33,840 nucleotides of DNA from Candidatus Gastranaerophilales bacterium (GTDB lineage Bacteria > Cyanobacteriota > Vampirovibrionia > Gastranaerophilales > Gastranaerophilaceae), in the NCBI GenBank assembly GCA_944324875.1, contig CALUXZ010000002.1, positions 1 through 33,840 of the forward strand. Direction: 5' to 3'. The notes under the pieces were generated by a model, which was given only the letters and a program-made list of their open reading frames with translations, was not told where the DNA came from and did not search any database. The position numbers and the translations under genes are program-made. The stretch's first letter is position 1, and every line of letters begins with the position of its first letter. Below, in pieces: positions 1-8,024 of the stretch.

Positions 1-797
1 ATTTCCACCCTGCCAAGGTCTTTAAAACCAAAGAGTTTTACAATTTTGCCCTTTTGCATTGTGCCGTCAGCTTTTATAAGGGTTACTTGTTCACCTGAGT
101 GTAAAATGCCGTTTTTAATTCTGCCTATTGCAATTCTGCCTACATAATCGTTGTAATCAAGTGTTGTAACATGAAATTGCAGGGTTAAATCGTCATCCCC
201 AACAGGCGGTTGTATATTTTCTAAAATACAGTCTAAAAGCGGTGTTATGTCTTTTTCTTCGTCATTGAGTTCTTTTTTTGCAAATTTGTGAAGGGAGCTA
301 GCGTAAATTATTGGGAAGTCAATTAAATCTTCTCTGTCCGTTAATTCTGTAAATAAATCAAAAACTTTATCTAATGTGCCGTTTGGATCAGCACCTTGTT
401 TGTCGATTTTATTAACAACGACGATGATTTTAATACCTAACTCAAGTGCTTTTGAAAGCACAAAACGAGTCTGCGGCATTGGACCTTCTTGAGCATCAAC
501 AATTAAAAGTGCGCCATCTACCATGCCTAAAACACGCTCTACTTCGCCGCCAAAGTCAGCGTGCCCGGGGGTGTCTACGACGTTAATTTTAACACCCTTG
601 TAGTTTACTGAAATATTTTTTGAAAGTATTGTAATGCCTCGTTCACGTTCAATGTCGTTACTGTCCAGTACTCTCTCGCCTGCTTCCTGATGTTCTTTAA
701 AAACGCCTGTTTGCTGTAACATGCAGTCAACAAGAGTAGTTTTACCATGGTCAACGTGCGCAATTATCGCTATATTTCTTATGTTTTTCTTCTTCAT
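1..797 (-). CDS. typA: Translational GTPase TypA/BipA, 5' part (gene runs off the left edge)
   Basis: Ribosome-associated GTPase of the EF-G-like family, linked to 50S assembly and stress or cold adaptation. Reading the minus strand from ATG at 797 gives about 265 residues that begin [20 protein letters not shown]. The G1 loop (AHVDHGKTT), switch I (RGIT), G3 ([15 protein letters not shown]) and G4 (NKID) follow in order, which is the BipA pattern rather than LepA or EF-G. The start of domain 2 is visible near the edge. The C-terminal half (the family is about 600 residues) lies outside the window. An AAGGA element lies about 9 bases upstream of the ATG. The gene is divergent from glyA, and the two share a 79-bp intergenic region with a palindrome. 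Confidence 0.95.
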   Translation of the reverse strand, partial: MKKKNIRNIAIIAHVDHGKTTLVDCMLQQTGVFKEHQEAGERVLDSNDIERERGITILSKNISVNYKGVKINVVDTPGHADFGGEVERVLGMVDGALLIVDAQEGPMPQTRFVLSKALELGIKIIVVVNKIDKQGADPNGTLDKVFDLFTELTDREDLIDFPIIYASSLHKFAKKELNDEEKDITPLLDCILENIQPPVGDDDLTLQFHVTTLDYNDYVGRIAIGRIKNGILHSGEQVTLIKADGTMQKGKIVKLFGFKDLGRVE

Positions 798-815
798 TGT
801 TGTCAATCCTTCTTA

Positions 816-831
816 TGTAAATTATTTTACA
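816..831. promoter_or_regulatory. Palindrome TGTAAA-N4-TTTACA between typA and glyA
   Basis: A perfect 6+6 inverted repeat with a 4-base spacer sits in the middle of the typA/glyA divergent intergenic region. Its right arm (TTTACA, 826-831) is also a plausible -35 for glyA. The symmetry and position suggest a dimeric repressor operator, but AT-rich DNA makes chance palindromes common, and no regulator is identified. Confidence 0.35.
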
Positions 832-853
832 ACAAACATTTTTAAGGTAAAAT
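826..853 (+). promoter_or_regulatory. Candidate glyA promoter
   Basis: TTTACA at 826-831 and TAAAAT at 848-853 are spaced by 16 bases. A start near 860 would give a short leader that contains the AAGGAG ribosome-binding site at 865-870. The -35 overlaps the palindrome at 816-831, so binding there would block glyA. Confidence 0.4.
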
Positions 854-876
854 ATTTTATAAAAAAGGAGTTGGAA

Positions 877-2124
877 ATGGAATTAAATAAAATCAAAGAA
901 ATTGATTCGGAAGTTGCAAAATATATTGAACAGGAGTTAAAACGCCAGCAGAATACAATTGAGCTTATTGCAAGTGAAAATTTTACATCTGAAGCTGTTA
1001 TGGCTGCTCAGGGTAGTGTTTTAACAAATAAATACGCTGAAGGCAAACCCTATAAAAGATTTTACAACGGATGTGAAAATGTAGATAAAATTGAAGAATT
1101 AGCTGTTGAAAGGTGCAAAGAGCTTTTTAAAGTTGACCACGCTAATGTTCAACCCCACAGTGGTGCGCAAGCTAATATGGCGGTATTTTTATATGCTCTA
1201 AAAGCAGGTGATACAATTATGGGTATGGATTTATCAAACGGGGGACACTTAACCCATGGTTCACCTGTTAATTTTTCGGGGCTTTATTTTAATGTTGTAA
1301 GTTATGGTGTTAATGATAACGGCGAAATTGACTATGAAGATGTTAAAAATAAAGCCCTAGAACATAAACCAAAGTTAATAATTGCAGGTGCAAGCAACTA
1401 CTCTAAAATCATTGATTTTAAAAAGTTTAGAGAAATAGCAGATATGGTAGGCGCATATTTAATGGTTGATATCGCTCACATTGCAGCTCTTGTTGCAACA
1501 GGTTATCATCCTTCTCCTGCTCCTTATGCTGATTTTATTACTACAACAACGCATAAGACCCTAAGAGGTCCTCGTGGCGGTATTGTTATGTGCAAACAAG
1601 AACATGCTTTAGGTATTGATAAAGCTGTTTTCCCCGGTATTCAGGGTGGACCTTTAGAACATGTAATTGCTGCAAAAGCAGTTGCACTAAAAGAAGCTCT
1701 AAGTGATGAGTTTAAGCAATACGGTAAAAATATTATTGAAAATTCAAAAGCATTGTCAAATGCTCTTATGCAAGAAGGAATTGATATTGTAGGCGGTCAG
1801 AGCGAAAACCATCTTATGACAGTTGATTTAAGAAAATTAAATAAAACAGGTAAAGATGTTGCCAATATGCTTGAGAGAATTGGTATTACAGCTAATAAAA
1901 ACACTGTTCCAAACGACCCTCAAAGTCCTTTTGTAACATCAGGTGTGAGAATCGGTGTTCCTGCAGTAACTACAAGAGGTTTTAAGGTTGAAGATATGAA
2001 AATCCTTGCAAAAATAATTGCTGATGGCATTTTAGAGCGTGAAGATGAAAGCATTTTAAGGCAAAAAAGTCTTGAACTTTGCAAAAAATACCCACTATAC
2101 CCTGATATGAAATGTGGAGTGTAG
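877..2124 (+). CDS. glyA: Serine hydroxymethyltransferase
   Basis: PLP enzyme that interconverts serine and glycine with tetrahydrofolate and supplies one-carbon units; cytosolic. The 415-residue product matches the family length. Visible marks are [11 protein letters not shown] near the N-terminus, the substrate loop [34 protein letters not shown], and the PLP-lysine motif [14 protein letters not shown]. The start at 877 is chosen because AAGGAG lies 6 bases upstream and the protein then begins [13 protein letters not shown]. The open frame continues upstream to 721, but that part is antisense to typA and has no family similarity. The next gene starts 3 bases after the stop, so the two are probably co-transcribed. 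Confidence 0.97.
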   Translation: MELNKIKEIDSEVAKYIEQELKRQQNTIELIASENFTSEAVMAAQGSVLTNKYAEGKPYKRFYNGCENVDKIEELAVERCKELFKVDHANVQPHSGAQANMAVFLYALKAGDTIMGMDLSNGGHLTHGSPVNFSGLYFNVVSYGVNDNGEIDYEDVKNKALEHKPKLIIAGASNYSKIIDFKKFREIADMVGAYLMVDIAHIAALVATGYHPSPAPYADFITTTTHKTLRGPRGGIVMCKQEHALGIDKAVFPGIQGGPLEHVIAAKAVALKEALSDEFKQYGKNIIENSKALSNALMQEGIDIVGGQSENHLMTVDLRKLNKTGKDVANMLERIGITANKNTVPNDPQSPFVTSGVRIGVPAVTTRGFKVEDMKILAKIIADGILEREDESILRQKSLELCKKYPLYPDMKCGV

Positions 2125-2127
2125 AAA

Positions 2128-3183
2128 ATGATTAAACTTACGCAAGCTCATATAATAGGTGCAATAATAGCTTATTTGTTAGGGATTTTTATAGTTCCGC
2201 TTGTTATTTATTTTTCAAAAAAGGCAGGGCTTGTAGATGTCCCAAATGAAAGAAAAATCCACCGTGGTGCGATTTCCCGTCTTGGCGGAATTGCAATATG
2301 GGTGTCTGTCATGCTTACGTTTTTGTTTTTGGTGCTGTTAAGTTACTATCCAAACGGCGTTGGCTTATCAGGCATTATTGTAGGCGGTTCATTGATGTTC
2401 CTTTTAGGTTTGATTGATGACATTTTTTGCCTCAATGCAAAGTTTAAATTATTTATACAAATTGCCATTGCAACAATGGTAATACTTTTGGGTATTAGAA
2501 TTGATGAACTTTATGTTCCTTTTGTGTCAAATCCTGTTGTTTTAGGTTTTTGGTCTTACCCTATAAGTTTGCTTTGGATTGTCGGTATTTCAAATGCGAC
2601 AAATTTTATAGACGGTGTGGACGGTCTGGCTGGTTCAATTGTAACAATAGCTTGTATTGCAATTGGTATTGTGTCTTTTGTTGTAACTCCACCATCACCC
2701 ATTTCAGCACTCGTTGCTTTTATTTTAATGGGCGCAATGCTTGCATTTCTAACCTTTAATTATAACCCTGCAAAAATCTTTATGGGTGATTCAGGTGCGC
2801 TTTATGCGGGTTTTTTGCTTGCTACGCTTTCAATTAAAGGGGTTATGAATAATGCACAAAGTCCTGTAATGTATCTTCCTTTTATAATTTTAGCTGTTCC
2901 TATTTTAGATGTTGCTTTTTCAAGCATAAGAAGAATTATGAAGGGCTCAAGTCCTTTTATAGCAGACAGCGAGCATATTCACCATAAACTTTTGCACCAT
3001 GGCTGTTCTCAAGATAAGGTTGTACTTATTCTTTCAACATTTGCATTTGCCTGTGCAATAATTTCAATTCTTATTGCAGGTTCATTTAGTAAATATTATA
3101 TATACGCTGTAATTCTTGTTGCAGTGCTGGTTATTTTGAACTTAATTTCAAAGGCAATAAAGAAACCGGACAAAAATGAGTGA
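2128..3183 (+). CDS. wecA: WecA/TagO-type undecaprenyl-phosphate sugar-1-phosphate transferase
   Basis: Polytopic inner-membrane enzyme (MraY/WecA superfamily) that moves a HexNAc-1-phosphate from a UDP-sugar to undecaprenyl phosphate, the first step of O-antigen, teichoic-acid-like or other surface glycan synthesis. It is 351 residues with about ten hydrophobic segments. Family motifs seen are the Asp pair GLIDDIFCLNAKFK (about 97-110), NATNFIDGVDGLAGS, FMGDSGALYAGF, and the C-terminal cytoplasmic HIHHKLLHHG typical of WecA/TagO rather than MraY. GGAG near 2116 in the end of glyA serves as ribosome-binding site. The stop overlaps the next start by 8 bases. The actual sugar substrate (GlcNAc or another) cannot be read from the sequence. 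Confidence 0.9.
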   Translation: MIKLTQAHIIGAIIAYLLGIFIVPLVIYFSKKAGLVDVPNERKIHRGAISRLGGIAIWVSVMLTFLFLVLLSYYPNGVGLSGIIVGGSLMFLLGLIDDIFCLNAKFKLFIQIAIATMVILLGIRIDELYVPFVSNPVVLGFWSYPISLLWIVGISNATNFIDGVDGLAGSIVTIACIAIGIVSFVVTPPSPISALVAFILMGAMLAFLTFNYNPAKIFMGDSGALYAGFLLATLSIKGVMNNAQSPVMYLPFIILAVPILDVAFSSIRRIMKGSSPFIADSEHIHHKLLHHGCSQDKVVLILSTFAFACAIISILIAGSFSKYYIYAVILVAVLVILNLISKAIKKPDKNE

Positions 3184-3499
3184 TAATGAGATTAAAAATA
3201 AAAGATGGTATGATTTAGACCCGACCGTTAGTCTTGCTGTAAAATTGTTTGAACATTGTGATGATAATGTTAAAATATATATTGCAAACTATATTATAGA
3301 GGAGGCTAAAAACAGAGGTGCTAAGTTAGACTTGGAAAATAAAGATGCCTTTAACTACGTCTGGAAACGCTGGCAGGATAAAGACGAAAAAATGTTTGAG
3401 GCTATGGAATATTTTAAGATAATTGACTTTGAAACCAAAAAACAATTATCATTAGAAATAATAGATTACATCAGAAAATGCAAAAATAAATTTGAATAA
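3176..3499 (+). CDS. Small conserved-looking protein of unknown function
   Basis: I do not recognise this 107-residue protein. It is charged, probably helical and soluble, with no signal peptide or membrane segment. It is rich in Lys, Asp and Glu, with aromatic patches (KRWYDLDP near the start, YVWKRWQDKDEKMFEAMEYF in the middle). The start overlaps the 3' end of the WecA-type gene by 8 bases, which indicates translational coupling and co-transcription. That position hints at an envelope-related role, but nothing in the sequence proves it. Confidence 0.7.
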   Translation: MSDNEIKNKRWYDLDPTVSLAVKLFEHCDDNVKIYIANYIIEEAKNRGAKLDLENKDAFNYVWKRWQDKDEKMFEAMEYFKIIDFETKKQLSLEIIDYIRKCKNKFE

Positions 3500-3552
3500 T
3501 TTTCATGCATTTGTTTGATGATATTATAGGGGGAGTTATTTAAAATAGTTAT

Positions 3553-4431
3553 ATGACAAGGGTGATACTTAGTTTTGTTGGAATGTTTATTATTGCGCTT
3601 TTTAGTGCAATGCCTGCCCATGCCATAAAAATAGGTCTTGATGACGGGGTTAGGCAAACATATATCGGTTCGTCAAAACAAAGTGTAGTAGTTGACGGAA
3701 AAACAGGCAAATCCCTTTTTACCCTAAATGCATTTGTGCCATATACCATAAGAGCTTATAATAATGCGATTGTTATAAAAATTGACGGAAAATATTACAG
3801 TTTTGGTACAAATTATATAAAAGTAAAGCCTAAAGAGAAAAAATGCTTTCTGGCAACTAAAAGAAAATGGTACAGAGGTGAATTTATCGTTTATAACATA
3901 AATAAAAAATTGGTTGTTATAAATGATGTACCTATCGAAGAGTACCTTCTAGGTGTTGTGCCTTCAGAGATGCCTTCTAAATGGAATATCGAAGCGCATA
4001 AGGCACAGGCAATTGCAGCAAGAAGTTATGCTATTGCAAATTTAGGAAAAAGAAAACACAGCGGTTACGATTTAAAAGATACTCCTTTGGATCAGGCTTA
4101 TGGGGGCGCAAGTGCAGAGACTCCGCAAACAACAAGAGCTGTTACTTTAACAAGGGGTATTGTTTTAACTTACGGTGGAAAAGTAATTCCTGCGTATTAT
4201 CATGCTTCCTCGGGCGGCAAGACGGTTTCTTCCGGTGCTGTCTGGGCAAGAGACTTGCCTTACATAAAATCAGTTCCTGCCTATGATGAAGGAATAAGAA
4301 AAAACGGACATGGGGTAGGTATGAGTCAGCACGGTGCTAATAATCTTGCAAATAAAGGTTATAATGCTTACCAAATATTAAATTATTTTTACAAAAATGT
4401 GAAATTTTCGGTTGTTAAAACTCAACTGTAG
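3553..4431 (+). CDS. SpoIID/LytB-domain cell-wall protein
   Basis: Secreted protein of the SpoIID/LytB family, whose founding member is a lytic transglycosylase that cleaves denuded glycan strands of peptidoglycan. The first 24 residues form a signal peptide (MTRVILSFVGMFIIALFSAM, then a PAHA cleavage site). The family core follows: VPIEEYLLGVVPSEMPSKW, AHKAQAIAARSYAIAN, YYHASSGGKTVSS, and the C-terminal GHGVGMSQHGANNLA. The total of 292 residues is short but complete. Homologs are common in non-sporulating bacteria, including cyanobacteria, so sporulation is not implied. The only purine-rich site (GGGGGA near 3529-3535) is rather far from the ATG; there is a stop in frame at 3541, so no earlier start is possible. 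Confidence 0.88.
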   Translation: MTRVILSFVGMFIIALFSAMPAHAIKIGLDDGVRQTYIGSSKQSVVVDGKTGKSLFTLNAFVPYTIRAYNNAIVIKIDGKYYSFGTNYIKVKPKEKKCFLATKRKWYRGEFIVYNINKKLVVINDVPIEEYLLGVVPSEMPSKWNIEAHKAQAIAARSYAIANLGKRKHSGYDLKDTPLDQAYGGASAETPQTTRAVTLTRGIVLTYGGKVIPAYYHASSGGKTVSSGAVWARDLPYIKSVPAYDEGIRKNGHGVGMSQHGANNLANKGYNAYQILNYFYKNVKFSVVKTQL

Positions 4432-4494
4432 CAAGTTTTTCGGCTTTCATTATATTATAAAAACCCGTTAATTTAGCTTTTTTTAAAAAAATGC

Positions 4495-4522
4495 TTGCCA
4501 AATACCTATAAATAGGTATAAT
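4495..4522 (+). promoter_or_regulatory. hup promoter
   Basis: TTGCCA (4495-4500), a 16-base spacer, then a consensus TATAAT (4517-4522). This predicts a start near 4529 and a leader of about 24 bases before hup. It is one of the best sigma-70-type promoters in the window, as expected for an abundant nucleoid protein. Confidence 0.65.
4503..4518. promoter_or_regulatory. 16-bp palindrome in the hup promoter spacer
   Basis: TACCTAT-AA-ATAGGTA is a perfect 7+7 inverted repeat with a 2-base centre. It fills the spacer between the -35 and -10 of hup and overlaps the first two bases of the -10. A dimeric regulator bound here would occlude RNA polymerase, so it is a candidate operator. The regulator is unknown. 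Confidence 0.5.
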
Positions 4523-4552
4523 AAAGGGGTAAATATGGAAAGGGGTTCGTAA

Positions 4553-4825
4553 ATGAACAAAGAAGAATTAGTAAAAGCGGTTGCTGAAAAAGCTAAACTT
4601 TCACAAAAACAAACAGCTGAAGTTGTAGCTTCTATTCTTGAAACAGTACAAAAAACGGTTGCTAAAGGTAAAAAGGTTACTTTAGTTGGTTTTGGTACTT
4701 TTGAAGCAAGAAAAAGAGCAGCAAGAGTTGGTCGCAATCCTCAAACAGGCAAAGAAATTAAAATTGCCGCAAAAACAGTTCCGGCATTCTCAGCTGGTAA
4801 AAAATTCAAAGAATTAGTAAAATAG
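4553..4825 (+). CDS. hup: HU-family DNA-binding protein
   Basis: Small basic nucleoid protein that binds and bends DNA as a dimer. The 90-residue product has the standard HU length and order: helical N-terminal part MNKEELVKAVAEKAKLSQKQ, then GFGTFEARKRAARVGRNPQT (the start of the beta-arm), KEIKIAAKTVPAFSAGKKFK, and a C-terminal Lys. The proline-bearing arm with RNPQTGKEI is the DNA-contacting element. GGAAAGGGG at 4537-4545 is the ribosome-binding site. The gene has its own strong promoter and a terminator at 4852-4889, so it is probably monocistronic. Confidence 0.97.
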   Translation: MNKEELVKAVAEKAKLSQKQTAEVVASILETVQKTVAKGKKVTLVGFGTFEARKRAARVGRNPQTGKEIKIAAKTVPAFSAGKKFKELVK

Positions 4826-4851
4826 TTATGAAAATTTGAATTAAAAATTTT

Positions 4852-4889
4852 AAAAAGCCGATTTGCCTTTTATAGGCGGTCGGCTTTTT
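4852..4889 (+). terminator. Rho-independent terminator after hup
   Basis: AAAAAGCCG (4852-4860) pairs with CGGCTTTTT (4881-4889), with an inner GCC/GGC pairing. The 3' arm ends in a run of five T. The A-run on the 5' side means it could also act on the minus strand. Confidence 0.85.
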
Positions 4890-4904
4890 GCAAAAATAAA
4901 AATT

Positions 4905-4913
4905 TGTGATAAT
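4905..4913 (+). promoter_or_regulatory. Candidate extended -10 for infC
   Basis: TGTGATAAT reads as TGN followed by GATAAT, an extended -10 element, about 36 bases upstream of the infC start. No good -35 is present at the usual spacing. TATAAT at 4929-4934 is closer but would place the start after the ribosome-binding site. Confidence 0.35.
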
Positions 4914-4948
4914 ATTTAAAAGTTACAATATAATAAGGAGATACAACA

Positions 4949-5479
4949 ATTAACAAAGAAATCAAGGCTCAAAAAGAATTAGTCAATGAAAAAATCAGAG
5001 CAAAGGAAGTAAGACTCATTGACGATAATGGCACAAACCACGGGCTTGTCGCTACAAGTAAAGCGCTAGAGATGGCGAAAGAAAAAGATTTGGATTTAGT
5101 TGTTGTTTCCCCTAATCAATCCCCGCCGGTTGCAAAGATAATGGACTGGGGAAAATATAAGTACGAAACCGAAAAACGTGCAAAAGAAGCTCGTAAAAAG
5201 CAGCACACAATTGATATTAAAGAAGTTAAAATGCGCTATAAAATTGACACTCATGATTATGAGGTTCGTCTAAAAAGTGCTAAAAAATTTATTGCTTCAG
5301 GTAATAAGGTTAAGGTTGTTGTCATGCTAAGAGGTCGTGAAATGCAGCATAATAAGTTGGCATTAGACCTTGCAAATAAGTTTTTATTAGAATTTGAAGA
5401 AAATACATTTAATCTTGAAAAAGCACCTGCACTTGAAGGCAGAAATGTCGTAATGGTTTTAGCACCTGCGGGAAAATAA
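4949..5479 (+). CDS. infC: Translation initiation factor IF-3, ATT start codon
   Basis: IF-3 binds the 30S subunit, prevents premature 50S joining and proofreads the start codon. No ATG occurs before codon 42 (5072), yet IF-3 similarity begins 41 codons earlier: from ATT at 4949 the frame reads INKEIKAQKELVNEKIRAKE and VRLIDDNG, the conserved N-terminal domain. AAGGAG at 4935-4940 lies 8 bases upstream of the ATT. The product is then 176 residues, the normal length. The linker and C-terminal domain are intact (PPVAKIMDWGKYKYE, KEVKMRYKIDTHDYEVRLK, GREMQHNKLA). AUU is the known IF-3 start codon in many bacteria and allows self-repression through start discrimination. The usual rpmI and rplT do not follow. 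Confidence 0.95.
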   Translation: MNKEIKAQKELVNEKIRAKEVRLIDDNGTNHGLVATSKALEMAKEKDLDLVVVSPNQSPPVAKIMDWGKYKYETEKRAKEARKKQHTIDIKEVKMRYKIDTHDYEVRLKSAKKFIASGNKVKVVVMLRGREMQHNKLALDLANKFLLEFEENTFNLEKAPALEGRNVVMVLAPAGK

Positions 5480-5485
5480 AAAAAT

Positions 5486-5509
5486 AGCCTTTCGTTTTAG
5501 CAAAAGGCT
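5486..5509 (-). terminator. Terminator of the flagellar operon
   Basis: Read on the minus strand, AGCCTTT pairs with AAAGGCT around a 10-base loop, followed by A then seven T. On the plus strand the stem is followed by TAAAAATGG, without a T-run, so it serves the leftward flagellar transcript rather than infC. Confidence 0.75.
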
Positions 5510-5535
5510 TAAAAATGGTAAGTTTATATGTTTAA

Positions 5536-6450
5536 TTAAATGTAGTTTAAAAGCGTTGCTTGCTGCATTATTGTAGCGCCCGCCTGAAGTGATGCTTGAA
5601 GTGCCGTTTGGTACATCATAAGCTGCGTTGCAGCTTCCGCTAAGTCTGTGTCTTCCAGATTTGATTTCATTTCGGTTATGCCGAGTGTAACATTATCATT
5701 TATTGAACTTGTAGCGTCAAGCCTTTGGACTCTGCTTGATATAACTGCTTGAGCGCTTGTTATATCTTTAATTCCATTTTGAACAGGTGTTATACAGTCG
5801 CTTATGGCTTTGATATCCATATCAGGGTTTGCTAAAGCATCGTTCAATTGCTTTAAGGTGGCAAAAATTCCGCCGTTTTCATCACCAAATATTTCTTGAC
5901 CGTTAATATTTAATGGCATTGTAACGCCTTCTGATATTTCAATGTTTCTTTCCCAGTTGCCATCTTGCGATGTTCCCGAGTATGTAACATTTAAGTCCTC
6001 ATCAAGTGAGTATGGTATAGTATCGGTATTTGAACCCGAGAAAATATACTTGTCTTGATATTTTGTATTTGCAAGTTGTGCAATTGTACGTGTTCTTTGT
6101 TCTACTTCATCACGAATTGCTTTCATGCTATCTTCCGAGTTGTATGAGTTTGCAGCTTGAATTGCAAGTTCATTTATTCTTTGCATGTTTTCTTGAATTA
6201 GCCCTAAAGTATCGTATGATTGGTTAAGTTCATCTTTTGCGGTTTCAATATTTTTTGACCAGTCATCAAGTTGTCCCAACTGTTTGTTATACTTCATAAC
6301 TTTTGTTCCGTCAGATGGATTTTGCCCAACGGATGTTAATTTTTTGCCTGATGTTATTTGTTCGTAAGTATTATAGATGTTTGACAAATTTTTATTCATA
6401 TTTGTCAACATTAAATTAGAAGTCATTTGAGTTGTTATTCTTATGCCCAT
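5536..6450 (-). CDS. flgL: Flagellar hook-filament junction protein FlgL
   Basis: HAP3, the second junction protein between the hook and the filament, exported by the flagellar type III apparatus. It has 304 residues and a flagellin-like layout: the N-terminal helix MGIRITTQMTSNLMLTNMNK is followed by NLSNIYNTYEQITSGKKLT, and the C-terminal helix carries TDLAEAATQLMMYQTALQAS with ATIMQQATLLNYI at the end. The variable middle carries the central domain. AAGGA lies about 8 bases upstream of the ATG. It is the last gene of the operon and starts 11 bases after the flgK stop. Confidence 0.93.
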   Translation of the reverse strand: MGIRITTQMTSNLMLTNMNKNLSNIYNTYEQITSGKKLTSVGQNPSDGTKVMKYNKQLGQLDDWSKNIETAKDELNQSYDTLGLIQENMQRINELAIQAANSYNSEDSMKAIRDEVEQRTRTIAQLANTKYQDKYIFSGSNTDTIPYSLDEDLNVTYSGTSQDGNWERNIEISEGVTMPLNINGQEIFGDENGGIFATLKQLNDALANPDMDIKAISDCITPVQNGIKDITSAQAVISSRVQRLDATSSINDNVTLGITEMKSNLEDTDLAEAATQLMMYQTALQASLQAGATIMQQATLLNYI

Positions 6451-6461
6451 AATTTATTTCC

Positions 6462-8006
6462 TTATTCTCCAAGCGTAACAAGCAGTTGATATATCTCATT
6501 TGCTGTGTTAAATACTCTTGCTGAAGCCTCATATCCTCTTTGGAATTTAATCATATCAGCAAGCTCCTCATCAAGGTTAACACCTGTTATGCTTTGCAAA
6601 TTTGTTTGTGCAGAATCGTTAAGTGTATTTGCAGTGTCAAATTTACCTTTTATATCGCTTTGCTGCAAGCCTACTTCACCGCTGTAATAAGTTAAAAAGC
6701 CTTCAAAAGTAACATTGTTTTCGCCGCCAAAAGTGCTCATTGTCTTTTTGTCTCTTAATTGCGCTGTTGCAACAATGTTATCAGTATTTCCGACGTTATT
6801 TTCCCAACCGTCAACAGATGTATCAACCCTTGCAGTTGCAATAAGATTGGGGTCATTAATTATATTTTGGTTAACACTGATACTATCTGCAGTTATTGGA
6901 TTTGTAATGTTAAATATAGGTTCTGTTGAAGGTACAAGAATTTGCTGTCCTGTTGCAGGGTCAACACTCAGTGCCATTGCTTGAGTTGTACCATCAACAA
7001 AAGTTTGTATATTGTTTACTTCAGTTGCAAAAGTGCTTGCCATTTCATCAATTTTTGCCCTCATGCCGCTTATTGTTATTAAGCCGTCATCGGATTGATT
7101 GACGATATCAAGGATTGCGCCTAATTGACCGCCTGATACCTCAGAATTTGCGTTCGAGTGAACTAAAGTACCATCCATCTTTTCAACTTGAATAATCGCC
7201 GGTGTTGTTGCATCTCCTGTTACAACATTTAATTTTAATTGTTGTTCTGCACCTGCAACAAGTTTTATATCGCCCATTTTGACGTCAACCGAGCCGTTTT
7301 TGTTGTATTCAACATTTAAATCTACATAAGCAGACATATCATTAAGCAGATTTTCTCTTTCATTGATAAGTCCTGCGGAATTGTCTACGCCTTGTACAAC
7401 AATTTGTTTGTTTATTTCGGTTAGTCGCTCAAGTTTTTGGTTAAAGTCTTGCACGCTCATATAAATGTCGCTGTTTTCAATAGTTGCAGGTTGCTGCCAG
7501 TTACCTACCAGTTGCTCTTGTAAATTATCAAGAGATTTTGCAACCGAGTTAAATTTCATTGCGACACTTTGTGCGCTTTCAATATAAATTCTTCTTGCTG
7601 ACGGGTCTGTAGGATTTGCACTTAAATTTTGTGCAGCAGAGAAGAAATCAGCAAGTGTTGCTTGCAATCCGTCATCACCAAGTTCATTTGATATTTCGCC
7701 CAATTGTCCCATTATGGAATCAAGCGTATAGTAATATTGTGCGCCCGAGTTAGCTTCACGAGCAGAGTTTGCAGCAGCATTATTTGCATAACTTGTGATT
7801 TGAGAAATACATGCACCGTTTAAGCCTCTAATATTACTGTATACATTGTTTCCGTAGCTGTATGTCGGATTTGTGGCAAAGTCGGCACGCAGTTTAATAT
7901 AACCGTCAACATTTTGGTTTGCAATATTATGAGAAACTACTGCAAGTGCGTGTTGATAGTTATTCATGGACTCTCTGCTAATATTCATTGTTTGACTTAT
8001 TGTCAT
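6462..8006 (-). CDS. flgK: Flagellar hook-associated protein FlgK
   Basis: HAP1, the first junction protein at the hook tip. The 514-residue product opens with the axial-protein helix (SRESMNNYQHALAVVSHNIA, then NQNVDGY) and closes with the matching C-terminal coiled coil (LADMIKFQRGYEASARVFNT). Residues about 85-175 hold a long FlgK-type helical region (DDGLQATLADFFSAAQNLSA), and the middle is a beta-rich variable domain. AAGGAG precedes the ATG by 6 bases. It lies between flgN, its probable export chaperone, and flgL. Confidence 0.94.
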   Translation of the reverse strand: MTISQTMNISRESMNNYQHALAVVSHNIANQNVDGYIKLRADFATNPTYSYGNNVYSNIRGLNGACISQITSYANNAAANSAREANSGAQYYYTLDSIMGQLGEISNELGDDGLQATLADFFSAAQNLSANPTDPSARRIYIESAQSVAMKFNSVAKSLDNLQEQLVGNWQQPATIENSDIYMSVQDFNQKLERLTEINKQIVVQGVDNSAGLINERENLLNDMSAYVDLNVEYNKNGSVDVKMGDIKLVAGAEQQLKLNVVTGDATTPAIIQVEKMDGTLVHSNANSEVSGGQLGAILDIVNQSDDGLITISGMRAKIDEMASTFATEVNNIQTFVDGTTQAMALSVDPATGQQILVPSTEPIFNITNPITADSISVNQNIINDPNLIATARVDTSVDGWENNVGNTDNIVATAQLRDKKTMSTFGGENNVTFEGFLTYYSGEVGLQQSDIKGKFDTANTLNDSAQTNLQSITGVNLDEELADMIKFQRGYEASARVFNTANEIYQLLVTLGE

Positions 8007-8024
8007 AATTAACTCCTTTTAAGC

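Noticed and set aside
721-876. N-terminal extension of glyA by 52 codons
   Set aside because: Antisense to typA, no GlyA similarity, and a strong ribosome-binding site precedes ATG 877.
4474-4495. AGC-T7-A7-TGCT sequence as a terminator after the SpoIID gene
   Set aside because: It is an AT palindrome with no loop and no GC stem; not a credible terminator.
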